The notes beneath the pieces are model-generated. The model had not been told where the DNA came from. It ran no database searches and saw nothing but the letters and a program-made list of their open reading frames with translations. From Lepisosteus oculatus (Eukaryota > Chordata > Actinopteri > Semionotiformes > Lepisosteidae), in the NCBI RefSeq assembly GCF_040954835.1, contig NW_027168341.1:310001-374000 (forward strand): a stretch of DNA of 64,000 nt, written 5' to 3'. A program made the translations under genes and the position numbers. Positions 12,855 through 26,376 of the stretch are shown piece by piece. Within the stretch, counting starts at the first letter, position 1. The number at the start of each line of letters is the position of its first letter.

Positions 12855-14404
12855 TGAGGCTTTTAAACCTCTCAGGTTCCTAGGTAACAGGTTGCCGTCA
12901 TGTATATGAACTATAGAAAAGCATTTGCCACAACCCGTAAATTAGCACGCAAGTGCGGGCTGGTGAACACAGAACTGTATGGAGATCATCTCCAGCTCCG
13001 AGCTCAATTGCAATGAAAAAACATGCAGAACAGAACTGGAGAGCAGCTGAATTTGTGCTCAGTAGGGTGGGGAGGACTCAGCATTGCTATTGTTCTAATT
13101 GGCATGAACTGCAGGGGATCTGAATCAGAACATGTCAGTCAGTTTGATCATTGCGTCAATATGTAGGCCACGTTAATACAGAATTATTACTTTGTCTGTC
13201 TCGTCTTTGTATATAGCTGAATGTCCCTGACAATTTCATGTTAGTTTTTAAGAACGACATTGGTGCTAATATATACATATATAGCATATAAGGAACACGT
13301 AAAAGTTTAGTCCATGCTGAAAAGATAAGAAAACCGCCACAACGTTTCATCTTGGAATAAATCTTTACTTGTTGTTTTGCAGCCTACCCATTCTGACCTA
13401 ACTCCTCCCTTGAAATTCCCTAACAGATAAGGGTACGTAACGGCTCATGCGATGCTCAGTTGCAATTTGTCCCAAAACAAACAAGAACAGCAGCTGAGGG
13501 TTTGAGTTTGAACATGCACTGTATTAAAGCAGCTTTTATTTCCATTGATAAATGCTAGATATTCCTACAGAGATTCTCCAGGTGAGTAAGCGATTCCTGT
13601 TTCTGTTTCTATTTCTGTTTCATATATACAGTATATATATGTTACATGTGTCTCTGCAATAGTATAAATGTGTTATACACTATCAGGGGCTGCTTTTTTG
13701 TGCACCTCATCTACAACAAGGGTTTTTTTTTCATTTATGTTTGTGGACCTTCACCATTTGAGGAAGTGAGTTAGATAAGAAAGTTACAGGTATGGTGAGC
13801 AATGACTGACAAAGGCACGTACTGCGTATTCCTTACAGAAGTGTAAGCAATTTGTTCTAAAAAACACCGGCTAAAGTCCAACATCGTTAGCAATCTTATT
13901 ACTTAAACAGAATTAACATCAATAAACTGTAAGGTGCTGGTACATGCGAGTAGATTTGATCTTCTATTAAACAAAAATGCAATTACAGCTCTAAAAAGGT
14001 CAACCTAGACTTCTGTAACAGATCTGTTCAGGTCATCGCTGTTTCTCTGACCTTGTGAGTCTTTGGAATTTTAAAAGTGTATTTTGCTTGCCTTTCATGT
14101 GGTCTGTGTACAAGTCACTGTGGCGTATGCGGTCCTACACAGCCTTGCTATAGACGTGACGAGCCTCCGCTATGTTGCAATGGAGAACAGGTTCAGTACG
14201 GAGCTGCCGAGAAAATTCAGCTGGAAAGCTCGTTGCAGAAAAGCATCGTTCTCTGTGTCCAGCGGCAAAGCGTCCATCGTGGGTGCTGAAGAATCGATTT
14301 CACAGGCTGTGGGTCCAGGCGATTTAGAGTGTTAAAGGTCCCAGCGAAAACGAAACGGCGCTGGTCCTTTTACACGCACGCACGCAACCAAATGCAAAGG
14401 ACGC

Positions 14405-14486
14405 CGTAGTCGGCAGGATTTGAACCTGCGCGGGGAGACCCCAACGGATTTCAAGTCCGTCACCTTAACCACTCGGCCACGACTAC
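14405..14486 (-). tRNA. tRNA-Ser(TGA), array copy 4
   Basis: Intact 82-nt gene, anticodon TGA. Confidence 0.95.
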
Positions 14487-16021
14487 AGCAAGCGCCACGG
14501 CCGCTGCCTTCTTGCTACAATCGAACAGGGAGTGCGAGGCGGCGGCGGCAGCGGAGGCAACTTTTTTCAAGTTCGCTCTCCGTTTAAGAAACCTTTTACG
14601 CCATACGTGCAAGCACACACACACACACCTCAGAGGACTTAAGGGTGGCTTCAAGTTGGAATGATAAAGTCTCCCCGTTCGGACATGAAAACAGAACGTT
14701 CTTAGACAGAAAGCAATCAACAACAGAGACATCTGGACGACGATTTTAGTCACTGCACTTTGAATAGCATTTTTACTCCAGTTACAGGAGATGCACCAAT
14801 GGCCCTTGACCTACGCTCTTACCAATGCCTTGAACATTCAAACAAAACAGCCCTCAAGTCCTGCGGTTTAATATAACGCTGTTACGTGTCGAGGCAGTAT
14901 TTGACTCTGTCCTACCGTTGAGACACGGGGCGTATATGGAAATGAACACATGCTACGGATCGTCTCTAATCAGTCCCTACAGTTGGAAGGCTCCTTGAAG
15001 CGTGCACCCCCATCATTCATCTTTGCGCATCTGTGAAAGGTAGACTCTTGAGCAATGTTTGAGCCAGCTCTAAGGCAACTAGTGCTATTGGACAGACACC
15101 TCTGGAAGATCCTAAGAGTCTCTTAACACCACTTCCAGCAGCAAGCTTAATTGTTCGCTGGAGGTCTCCCACCCAGGTACTGACCAGGCAAAGAATCACC
15201 AGTACATTGAATGAGGAAGTTAATCCTGAAATCCAATTACATATCTCAAGGTAAGACAAATCCATAAGAACATGTCTTAGTATTACTTCGTTTACATTAG
15301 TATGGCACTGAGTTGGAGCTCCTCTTTAAGCTGTGGTTTAGTTTTGCATTCATGTGTTTCTAGAGCAGTTATTTATGGGGGTGGGTGGGTTTCCACAGAG
15401 GCTCAGGACAAATCCCCCGCCTGAAAGTCTAATGTGTGCATTCAGACAGTCACAGGTCAAGAGCCAGGCAGGAGGACAATGGACAGAAGAGCCAACGAAC
15501 TAAAAATAAAAGAACAGATATGAAAAAGCCACCATCTTTTTCTTTTTGACATTTTCCGACTTTCATGCAAGCCAGGACAAAGTTGCTCGTAGCTACTTGT
15601 GGATTCAAATACTCTATCGAGTGCTTTGATGAGTTTTTGCAATTTGATTGTCGTCCTATCAGCCTGTTTCTGTTTTTTTTTTTCAATCTTGGGATGGAAA
15701 GTATGAGGGAAATGATGGAGCAATCAATAACCGCTCCGGAAAAATGGCAGAATGAAATGGTCCGTCACTAAGGACATTTGTGAAGCAGAGGAGTGACATC
15801 ACCACAAAGGCGACACATTCTGCTGATGGTTTTGGTGAATAATGATTGAGGTGCGTTAAGAGAAAGGTAGCTGTGTCAGCATGCGTAGGCTGCAAAGGAT
15901 CAAGCAAAGGTTTACTCCATGCTGAAAAGAGAAGAAAAGAAGCACAACGTTTCGACTGTGGAGCCTTCTGCGCCATCTTCTTTAGCGGTGATGATGTTTA
16001 CATTGGAAAAACTGAGACATG

Positions 16022-16028
16022 CGTCCCT

Positions 16029-16075
<47 letters not shown>

Positions 16076-16094
16076 CCGATTGCGCCACAGAGAC
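16022..16094 (-). tRNA. tRNA-Asn(GTT), array copy 4, one base short in the D loop
   Basis: 73 nt instead of 74: the D loop reads CGGTAGC where the other copies read CGGTTAGC. The stems, the GTT anticodon and the T arm are unchanged. D-loop length varies among real tRNAs, so it may still fold, but it is the only Asn copy with this loss. Confidence 0.85.
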
Positions 16095-16337
16095 TGACGG
16101 CCGCTTGTGCTCCCTACATTTGCAGGTTTATGGTCAAAGAAAACAATCACTTGCGCTTCTTGCAGCCGGCAATCTTTTTCCACTGACAACCAAGAAATGG
16201 ATTTCATCTTTCACAAGCTGTATGGATTTCTTCAAAAACAAGTTATTCCAGAAAGGAAATGAATTCTTGCATTAAACTGAACCAAGCTGTACATGTTTGT
16301 CTGAAATGATACATTCGGCACAACAAGACACGGAGAG

Positions 16338-16411
16338 AGGCACCGCTGGTATTCAGACCCAGGATCGCCTGCTTACTAGGCGGGCACTTTAAGCCACTAG
16401 GGAACAGCGCC
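16338..16411 (-). pseudogene. Decayed tRNA-Thr(AGT)-like sequence, array copy 4
   Basis: Same decayed Thr-like sequence. Just 5' of it the flank reads accgcgc, a variant shared with copies 5 and 6. Confidence 0.75.
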
Positions 16412-17287
16412 AGCGGAGCACCGCGCTTTTACAGACACTTGGACACATCTGCGTTCGGTGTGCACTTAACCTGCTCTCTGAACCCGTTGCCTCCGTCCCA
16501 TTTAATAGCAGAACTGACGCCAAGAGAAATGATGAGAAATGGCATTTATCGGGCACTTTTCATATCCAAGGAGCTCAATGCCCTTGACACCTCCCCAAGG
16601 CGACAGAGCTGTGCATTCTTTGGCGACACCATTTTTTCTTTTGTTTAATTTCTATACTTATTGATAGAATAAAAACGATATGTCATGTACTGTAAGGGAA
16701 ATGTCTCTTTTCATGGGGAAAGCTAGCACCAGCAAATGTTGTGTTTAGAAGAAGTGATTTAACATGACACGTGACCTAATTTACCGGAGCAAAAGCTCAC
16801 CCAGCAAGCCCTGCTTTACTTCTACAGGAGAGAAGTACTGTAGAGTCTGCAAGATGTTCAGCTGGGTAGCTACGTCAGCATGCCTCGGCTGCAAAGGAAC
16901 AAGTACTAGGTTTATTGCATGCTGAAAAGAGAAGAACGGAAACACAGCGTTTCGACTGTGAGGTCTTCTCACACCTGAAGAAGCCTCACACCTGTAAAAG
17001 GCTCCATGGTTTTCTTTCTTCTCTTTTCAACATGGAATACACCTATTGTCTGCAAGATGTGACAATTTCATGGTGTTTTGGAAGAAAACCTTTTTTCTTT
17101 GAATTCAAAATCAATCGGAATTTCAGCACAACACATCAACACTTTTTCTGTTTTAAGGAGATGATATTTTAAACCTGACAAAAATAGTAGGAAACACAAG
17201 TTTCTTGCTGTGAAAATTTAGATGGGGAAGTGTACTACTAGTAGCAGTGTAGAGCTCTCTGTGGTGGAGTGCAAGCGCATGTTCTAT

Positions 17288-17360
17288 GGGCCAGTGGCGT
17301 AATGGATAACGCGTCTGACTTCGGATCAGAAGATTGTAGGTTCGAGTCCTGCCTGGCTCG
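17288..17360 (+). tRNA. tRNA-Arg(TCG), array copy 4
   Basis: Intact 73-nt cloverleaf, anticodon TCG. Confidence 0.95.
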
Positions 17361-18910
17361 TGAGGCTTTTAAACCTCTCAGGTTCCTAGGTAACAGGTTG
17401 CCGTCATGTATATGAACTATAGAAAAGCATTTGCCACAACCCGTAAATTAGCACGCAAGTGCGGGCTGGTGAACACAGAACTGTATGGAGATCATCTCCA
17501 GCTCCGAGCTCAATTGCAATGAAAAAACATGCAGAACAGAACTGGAGAGCAGCTGAATTTGTGCTCAGTAGGGTGGGGAGGACTCAGCATTGCTATTGTT
17601 CTAATTGGCATGAACTGCAGGGGATCTGAATCAGAACATGTCAGTCAGTTTGATCATTGCGTCAATATGTAGGCCACGTTAATACAGAATTATTACTTTG
17701 TCTGTCTCGTCTTTGTATATAGCTGAATGTCCCTGACAATTTCATGTTAGTTTTTAAGAACGACATTGGTGCTAATATATACATATATAGCATATAAGGA
17801 ACACGTAAAAGTTTAGTCCATGCTGAAAAGATAAGAAAACCGCCACAACGTTTCATCTTGGAATAAATCTTTACTTGTTGTTTTGCAGCCTACCCATTCT
17901 GACCTAACTCCTCCCTTGAAATTCCCTAACAGATAAGGGTACGTAACGGCTCATGCGATGCTCAGTTGCAATTTGTCCCAAAACAAACAAGAACAGCAGC
18001 TGAGGGTTTGAGTTTGAACATGCACTGTATTAAAGCAGCTTTTATTTCCATTGATAAATGCTAGATATTCCTACAGAGATTCTCCAGGTGAGTAAGCGAT
18101 TCCTGTTTCTGTTTCTATTTCTGTTTCATATATACAGTATATATATGTTACATGTGTCTCTGCAATAGTATAAATGTGTTATACACTATCAGGGGCTGCT
18201 TTTTTGTGCACCTCATCTACAACAAGGGTTTTTTTTTCATTTATGTTTGTGGACCTTCACCATTTGAGGAAGTGAGTTAGATAAGAAAGTTACAGGTATG
18301 GTGAGCAATGACTGACAAAGGCACGTACTGCGTATTCCTTACAGAAGTGTAAGCAATTTGTTCTAAAAAACACCGGCTAAAGTCCAACATCGTTAGCAAT
18401 CTTATTACTTAAACAGAATTAACATCAATAAACTGTAAGGTGCTGGTACATGCGAGTAGATTTGATCTTCTATTAAACAAAAATGCAATTACAGCTCTAA
18501 AAAGGTCAACCTAGACTTCTGTAACAGATCTGTTCAGGTCATCGCTGTTTCTCTGACCTTGTGAGTCTTTGGAATTTTAAAAGTGTATTTTGCTTGCCTT
18601 TCATGTGGTCTGTGTACAAGTCACTGTGGCGTATGCGGTCCTACACAGCCTTGCTATAGACGTGACGAGCCTCCGCTATGTTGCAATGGAGAACAGGTTC
18701 AGTACGGAGCTGCCGAGAAAATTCAGCTGGAAAGCTCGTTGCAGAAAAGCATCGTTCTCTGTGTCCAGCGGCAAAGCGTCCATCGTGGGTGCTGAAGAAT
18801 CGATTTCACAGGCTGTGGGTCCAGGCGATTTAGAGTGTTAAAGGTCCCAGCGAAAACGAAACGGCGCTGGTCCTTTTACACGCACGCACGCAACCAAATG
18901 CAAAGGACGC

Positions 18911-18992
18911 CGTAGTCGGCAGGATTTGAACCTGCGCGGGGAGACCCCAACGGATTTCAAGTCCGTCACCTTAACCACTCGGCCACGACTAC
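18911..18992 (-). tRNA. tRNA-Ser(TGA), array copy 5
   Basis: Intact 82-nt gene. The 5' flank has the variant aaacgccgcgg that only copies 5 and 6 share. Confidence 0.95.
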
Positions 18993-20528
18993 AGCAAACG
19001 CCGCGGCCGCTGCCTTCTTGCTACAATCGAACAGGGAGTGCGAGGCGGCGGCGGCAGCGGAGGCAACTTTTTTCAAGTTCGCTCTCCGTTTAAGAAACCT
19101 TTTACGCCATACGTGCAAGCACACACACACACACCTCAGAGGACTTAAGGGTGGCTTCAAGTTGGAATGATAAAGTCTCCCCGTTCGGACATGAAAACAG
19201 AACGTTCTTAGACAGAAAGCAATCAACAACAGAGACATCTGGACGACGATTTTAGTCACTGCACTTTGAATAGCATTTTTACTCCAGTTACAGGAGATGC
19301 ACCAATGGCCCTTGACCTACGCTCTTACCAATGCCTTGAACATTCAAACAAAACAGCCCTCAAGTCCTGCGGTTTAATATAACGCTGTTACGTGTCGAGG
19401 CAGTATTTGACTCTGTCCTACCGTTGAGACACGGGGCGTATATGGAAATGAACACATGCTACGGATCGTCTCTAATCGGTCCCTACAGTTGGAAGGCTCC
19501 TTGAAGCGTGCACCCCCATCATTCATCTTTGCGCATCTGTGAAAGGTAGACTCTTGAGCAATGTTTGAGCCAGCTCTAAGGCAACTAGTGCTATTGGACA
19601 GACACCTCTGGAAGATCCTAAGAGTCTCTTAACACCACTTCCAGCAGCAAGCTTAATTGTTCGCTGGAGGTCTCCCACCCAGGTACTGACCAGGCAAAGA
19701 ATCACCAGTACATTGAATGAGGAAGTTAATCCTGAAATCCAATTACATATCTCAAGGTAAGACAAATCCATAAGAACATGTCTTAGTATTACTTCGTTTA
19801 CATTAGTATGGCACTGACTTGGAGCTCCTCTTTAAGCTGTGGTTTAGTTTTGCATTCATGTGTTTCTAGAGCAGTTATTCATGGGGGTGGGTGGGTCTTT
19901 CACAGAGGCTCAGGACAAATCCCCCGCCTGAAAGTCTAATGTGTGCGTTCAGACAGTCACAGGTCAAGAGCCAGGCAGGAGGACAATGGACAGAAGAGCC
20001 AACGAACTAAAAATAAAAGAACAGATATGAAAAAGCCACCATCTTTTTCTTTTTGACATTTTCCGACTTTCATGCAAGCCAGGACAAAGTTGCTCGTAGC
20101 TACTTGTGGATTCAAATACTCTATCGAGTGCTTTGATGAGTTTTTGCAATTTGATTGTCGTCCTATCAGCCTGTTTCTGTTTTTTTTTCTCAATCTTGGG
20201 ATGGAAAGTATGAGGGAAATGATGGAGCAATCAATAACCGCTCCGGAAAAATGGCAGAATGAAATGGTCCGTCACTAAGGACATTTGTGAAGCAGAGGAG
20301 TGACATCACCACAAAGGCGACACATTCTGCTGATGGTTTTGGTGAATAATGATTGAGGTGCGTTAAGAGAAAGGTAGCTGTGTCAGCATGCGTAGGCTGC
20401 AAAGGATCAAGCAAAGGTTTACTCCATGCTGAAAAGAGAAGAAAAGAAGCACAACGTTTCGACTGTGGAGCCTTCTGCGCCATCTTCTTTAGCGGTGATG
20501 ATGTTTACATTGGAAAAACGGAGACATG

Positions 20529-20535
20529 CGTCCCT

Positions 20536-20596
<61 letters not shown>

Positions 20597-20602
20597 AGAG
20601 AC
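20529..20602 (-). tRNA. tRNA-Asn(GTT), array copy 5
   Basis: Intact 74-nt cloverleaf. A base in the 3' flank (aaacggag instead of aactgag) is shared only with copy 6; the T5 terminator beyond it is retained. Confidence 0.96.
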
Positions 20603-20845
20603 TGACGGCCGCTTGTGCTCCCTACATTTGCAGGTTTATGGTCAAAGAAAACAATCACTTGCGCTTCTTGCAGCCGGCAATCTTTTTCCACTGACAACCA
20701 AGAAATGGATTTCATCTTTCACAAGCTGTATGGATTTCTTCAAAAACAAGTTATTCCAGAAAGGAAATGAATTCTTGCATTAAACTGAACCAAGCTGTAC
20801 ATGTTTGTCTGAAATGATACATTCGGCACAACAAGACACGGAGAG

Positions 20846-20919
20846 AGGCACCGCTGGTATTCAGACCCAGGATCGCCTGCTTACTAGGCGGGCACTTTAA
20901 GCCACTAGGGAACAGCGCC
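20846..20919 (-). pseudogene. Decayed tRNA-Thr(AGT)-like sequence, array copy 5
   Basis: Same decayed Thr-like sequence as in the other copies. Confidence 0.75.
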
Positions 20920-21795
20920 AGCGGAGCACCGCGCTTTTACAGACACTTGGACACATCTGCGTTCGGTGTGCACTTAACCTGCTCTCTGAACCCGTTGCCT
21001 CCGTCCCATTTAATAGCAGAACTGACGCCAAGAGAAATGATGAGAAATGGCATTTATCGGGCACTTTTCATATCCAAGGAGCTCAATGCCCTTGACACCT
21101 CCCCAAGGCGACAGAGCTGTGCATTCTTTGGCGACACCATTTTTTCTTTTGTTTAATTTCTATACTTATTGATAGAATAAAAACGATATGTCATGTACTG
21201 TAAGGGAAATGTCTCTTTTCATGGGGAAAGCTAGCACCAGCAAATGTTGTGTTTAGAAGAAGTGATTTAACATGACACGTGACCTAATTTACCGGAGCAA
21301 AAGCTCACCCAGCAAGCCCTGCTTTACTTCTACAGGAGAGAAGTACTGTAGAGTCTGCAAGATGTTCAGCTGGGTAGCTACGTCAGCATGCCTCGGCTGC
21401 AAAGGAACAAGTACTAGGTTTATTGCATGCTGAAAAGAGAAGAACGGAAACACAGCGTTTCGACTGTGAGGTCTTCTCACACCTGAAGAAGCCTCACACC
21501 TGTAAAAGGCTCCATGGTTTTCTTTCTTCTCTTTTCAACATGGAATACACCTATTGTCTGCAAGATGTGACAATTTCATGGTGTTTTGGAAGAAAACCTT
21601 TTTTCTTTGAATTCAAAATCAATCGGAATTTCAGCACAACACATCAACACTTTTTCTGTTTTAAGGAGATGATATTTTAAACCTGACAAAAATAGTAGGA
21701 AACACAAGTTTCTTGCTGTGAAAATTTAGATGGGGAAGTGTACTACTAGTAGCAGTGTAGAGCTCTCTGTGGTGGAGTGCAAGCGCATGTTCTAT

Positions 21796-21868
21796 GGGCC
21801 AGTGGCGTAATGGATAACGCGTCTGACTTCGGATCAGAAGATTGTAGGTTCGAGTCCTGCCTGGCTCG
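21796..21868 (+). tRNA. tRNA-Arg(TCG), array copy 5
   Basis: Intact 73-nt cloverleaf, anticodon TCG. Confidence 0.95.
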
Positions 21869-23418
21869 TGAGGCTTTTAAACCTCTCAGGTTCCTAGGTA
21901 ACAGGTTGCCGTCATGTATATGAACTATAGAAAAGCATTTGCCACAACCCGTAAATTAGCACGCAAGTGCGGGCTGGTGAACACAGAACTGTATGGAGAT
22001 CATCTCCAGCTCCGAGCTCAATTGCAATGAAAAAACATGCAGAACAGAACTGGAGAGCAGCTGAATTTGTGCTCAGTAGGGTGGGGAGGACTCAGCATTG
22101 CTATTGTTCTAATTGGCATGAACTGCAGGGGATCTGAATCAGAACATGTCAGTCAGTTTGATCATTGCGTCAATATGTAGGCCACGTTAATACAGAATTA
22201 TTACTTTGTCTGTCTCGTCTTTGTATATAGCTGAATGTCCCTGACAATTTCATGTTAGTTTTTAAGAACGACATTGGTGCTAATATATACATATATAGCA
22301 TATAAGGAACACGTAAAAGTTTAGTCCATGCTGAAAAGATAAGAAAACCGCCACAACGTTTCATCTTGGAATAAATCTTTACTTGTTGTTTTGCAGCCTA
22401 CCCATTCTGACCTAACTCCTCCCTTGAAATTCCCTAACAGATAAGGGTACGTAACGGCTCATGCGATGCTCAGTTGCAATTTGTCCCAAAACAAACAAGA
22501 ACAGCAGCTGAGGGTTTGAGTTTGAACATGCACTGTATTAAAGCAGCTTTTATTTCCATTGATAAATGCTAGATATTCCTACAGAGATTCTCCAGGTGAG
22601 TAAGCGATTCCTGTTTCTGTTTCTATTTCTGTTTCATATATACAGTATATATATGTTACATGTGTCTCTGCAATAGTATAAATGTGTTATACACTATCAG
22701 GGGCTGCTTTTTTGTGCACCTCATCTACAACAAGGGTTTTTTTTTCATTTATGTTTGTGGACCTTCACCATTTGAGGAAGTGAGTTAGATAAGAAAGTTA
22801 CAGGTATGGTGAGCAATGACTGACAAAGGCACGTACTGCGTATTCCTTACAGAAGTGTAAGCAATTTGTTCTAAAAAACACCGGCTAAAGTCCAACATCG
22901 TTAGCAATCTTATTACTTAAACAGAATTAACATCAATAAACTGTAAGGTGCTGGTACATGCGAGTAGATTTGATCTTCTATTAAACAAAAATGCAATTAC
23001 AGCTCTAAAAAGGTCAACCTAGACTTCTGTAACAGATCTGTTCAGGTCATCGCTGTTTCTCTGACCTTGTGAGTCTTTGGAATTTTAAAAGTGTATTTTG
23101 CTTGCCTTTCATGTGGTCTGTGTACAAGTCACTGTGGCGTATGCGGTCCTACACAGCCTTGCTATAGACGTGACGAGCCTCCGCTATGTTGCAATGGAGA
23201 ACAGGTTCAGTACGGAGCTGCCGAGAAAATTCAGCTGGAAAGCTCGTTGCAGAAAAGCATCGTTCTCTGTGTCCAGCGGCAAAGCGTCCATCGTGGGTGC
23301 TGAAGAATCGATTTCACAGGCTGTGGGTCCAGGCGATTTAGAGTGTTAAAGGTCCCAGCGAAAACGAAACGGCGCTGGTCCTTTTACACGCACGCACGCA
23401 ACCAAATGCAAAGGACGC

Positions 23419-23500
23419 CGTAGTCGGCAGGATTTGAACCTGCGCGGGGAGACCCCAACGGATTTCAAGTCCGTCACCTTAACCACTCGGCCACGACTAC
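23419..23500 (-). tRNA. tRNA-Ser(TGA), array copy 6
   Basis: Intact 82-nt gene with the same 5' flank variant as copy 5. Confidence 0.95.
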
Positions 23501-25036
23501 AGCAAACGCCGCGGCCGCTGCCTTCTTGCTACAATCGAACAGGGAGTGCGAGGCGGCGGCGGCAGCGGAGGCAACTTTTTTCAAGTTCGCTCTCCGTTTA
23601 AGAAACCTTTTACGCCATACGTGCAAGCACACACACACACACCTCAGAGGACTTAAGGGTGGCTTCAAGTTGGAATGATAAAGTCTCCCCGTTCGGACAT
23701 GAAAACAGAACGTTCTTAGACAGAAAGCAATCAACAACAGAGACATCTGGACGACGATTTTAGTCACTGCACTTTGAATAGCATTTTTACTCCAGTTACA
23801 GGAGATGCACCAATGGCCCTTGACCTACGCTCTTACCAATGCCTTGAACATTCAAACAAAACAGCCCTCAAGTCCTGCGGTTTAATATAACGCTGTTACG
23901 TGTCGAGGCAGTATTTGACTCTGTCCTACCGTTGAGACACGGGGCGTATATGGAAATGAACACATGCTACGGATCGTCTCTAATCGGTCCCTACAGTTGG
24001 AAGGCTCCTTGAAGCGTGCACCCCCATCATTCATCTTTGCGCATCTGTGAAAGGTAGACTCTTGAGCAATGTTTGAGCCAGCTCTAAGGCAACTAGTGCT
24101 ATTGGACAGACACCTCTGGAAGATCCTAAGAGTCTCTTAACACCACTTCCAGCAGCAAGCTTAATTGTTCGCTGGAGGTCTCCCACCCAGGTACTGACCA
24201 GGCAAAGAATCACCAGTACATTGAATGAGGAAGTTAATCCTGAAATCCAATTACATATCTCAAGGTAAGACAAATCCATAAGAACATGTCTTAGTATTAC
24301 TTCGTTTACATTAGTATGGCACTGACTTGGAGCTCCTCTTTAAGCTGTGGTTTAGTTTTGCATTCATGTGTTTCTAGAGCAGTTATTTATGGGGGTGGGT
24401 GGGTCTTTCACAGAGGCTCAGGACAAATCCCCCGCCTGAAAGTCTAATGTGTGCGTTCAGACAGTCACAGGTCAAGAGCCAGGCAGGAGGACAATGGACA
24501 GAAGAGCCAACGAACTAAAAATAAAAGAACAGATATGAAAAAGCCACCATCTTTTTCTTTTTGACATTTTCCGACTTTCATGCAAGCCAGGACAAAGTTG
24601 CTCGTAGCTACTTGTGGATTCAAATACTCTATCGAGTGCTTTGATGAGTTTTTGCAATTTGATTGTCGTCCTATCAGCCTGTTTCTGTTTTTTTTTCTCA
24701 ATCTTGGGATGGAAAGTATGAGGGAAATGATGGAGCAATCAATAACCGCTCCGGAAAAATGGCAGAATGAAATGGTCCGTCACTAAGGACATTTGTGAAG
24801 CAGAGGAGTGACATCACCACAAAGGCGACACATTCTGCTGATGGTTTTGGTGAATAATGATTGAGGTGCGTTAAGAGAAAGGTAGCTGTGTCAGCATGCG
24901 TAGGCTGCAAAGGATCAAGCAAAGGTTTACTCCATGCTGAAAAGAGAAGAAAAGAAGCACAACGTTTCGACTGTGGAGCCTTCTGCGCCATCTTCTTTAG
25001 CGGTGATGATGTTTACATTGGAAAAACGGAGACATG

Positions 25037-25043
25037 CGTCCCT

Positions 25044-25104
<61 letters not shown>

Positions 25105-25110
25105 AGAGAC
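25037..25110 (-). tRNA. tRNA-Asn(GTT), array copy 6
   Basis: Intact 74-nt cloverleaf with the copy 5/6 flank variant. Confidence 0.96.
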
Positions 25111-25353
25111 TGACGGCCGCTTGTGCTCCCTACATTTGCAGGTTTATGGTCAAAGAAAACAATCACTTGCGCTTCTTGCAGCCGGCAATCTTTTTCCACT
25201 GACAACCAAGAAATGGATTTCATCTTTCACAAGCTGTATGGATTTCTTCAAAAACAAGTTATTCCAGAAAGGAAATGAATTCTTGCATTAAACTGAACCA
25301 AGCTGTACATGTTTGTCTGAAATGATACATTCGGCACAACAAGACACGGAGAG

Positions 25354-25427
25354 AGGCACCGCTGGTATTCAGACCCAGGATCGCCTGCTTACTAGGCGGG
25401 CACTTTAAGCCACTAGGGAACAGCGCC
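25354..25427 (-). pseudogene. Decayed tRNA-Thr(AGT)-like sequence, array copy 6
   Basis: Same decayed Thr-like sequence as in the other copies. Confidence 0.75.
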
Positions 25428-26303
25428 AGCGGAGCACCGCGCTTTTACAGACACTTGGACACATCTGCGTTCGGTGTGCACTTAACCTGCTCTCTGAACC
25501 CGTTGCCTCCGTCCCATTTAATAGCAGAACTGACGCCAAGAGAAATGATGAGAAATGGCATTTATCGGGCACTTTTCATATCCAAGGAGCTCAATGCCCT
25601 TGACACCTCCCCAAGGCGACAGAGCTGTGCATTCTTTGGCGACACCATTTTTTCTTTTGTTTAATTTCTATACTTATTGATAGAATAAAAACGATATGTC
25701 ATGTACTGTAAGGGAAATGTCTCTTTTCATGGGGAAAGCTAGCACCAGCAAATGTTGTGTTTAGAAGAAGTGATTTAACATGACACGTGACCTAATTTAC
25801 CGGAGCAAAAGCTCACCCAGCAAGCCCTGCTTTACTTCTACAGGAGAGAAGTACTGTAGAGTCTGCAAGATGTTCAGCTGGGTAGCTACGTCAGCATGCC
25901 TCGGCTGCAAAGGAACAAGTACTAGGTTTATTGCATGCTGAAAAGAGAAGAACGGAAACACAGCGTTTCGACTGTGAGGTCTTCTCACACCTGAAGAAGC
26001 CTCACACCTGTAAAAGGCTCCATGGTTTTCTTTCTTCTCTTTTCAACATGGAATACACCTATTGTCTGCAAGATGTGACAATTTCATGGTGTTTTGGAAG
26101 AAAACCTTTTTTCTTTGAATTCAAAATCAATCGGAATTTCAGCACAACACATCAACACTTTTTCTGTTTTAAGGAGATGATATTTTAAACCTGACAAAAA
26201 TAGTAGGAAACACAAGTTTCTTGCTGTGAAAATTTAGATGGGGAAGTGTACTACTAGTAGCAGTGTAGAGCTCTCTGTGGTGGAGTGCAAGCGCATGTTC
26301 TAT

Positions 26304-26376
26304 GGGCCAGTGGCGTAATGGATAACGCGTCTGACTTCGGATCAGAAGATTGTAGGTTCGAGTCCTGCCTGGCTCG
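26304..26376 (+). tRNA. tRNA-Arg(TCG), array copy 6
   Basis: Intact 73-nt cloverleaf, anticodon TCG. Confidence 0.95.
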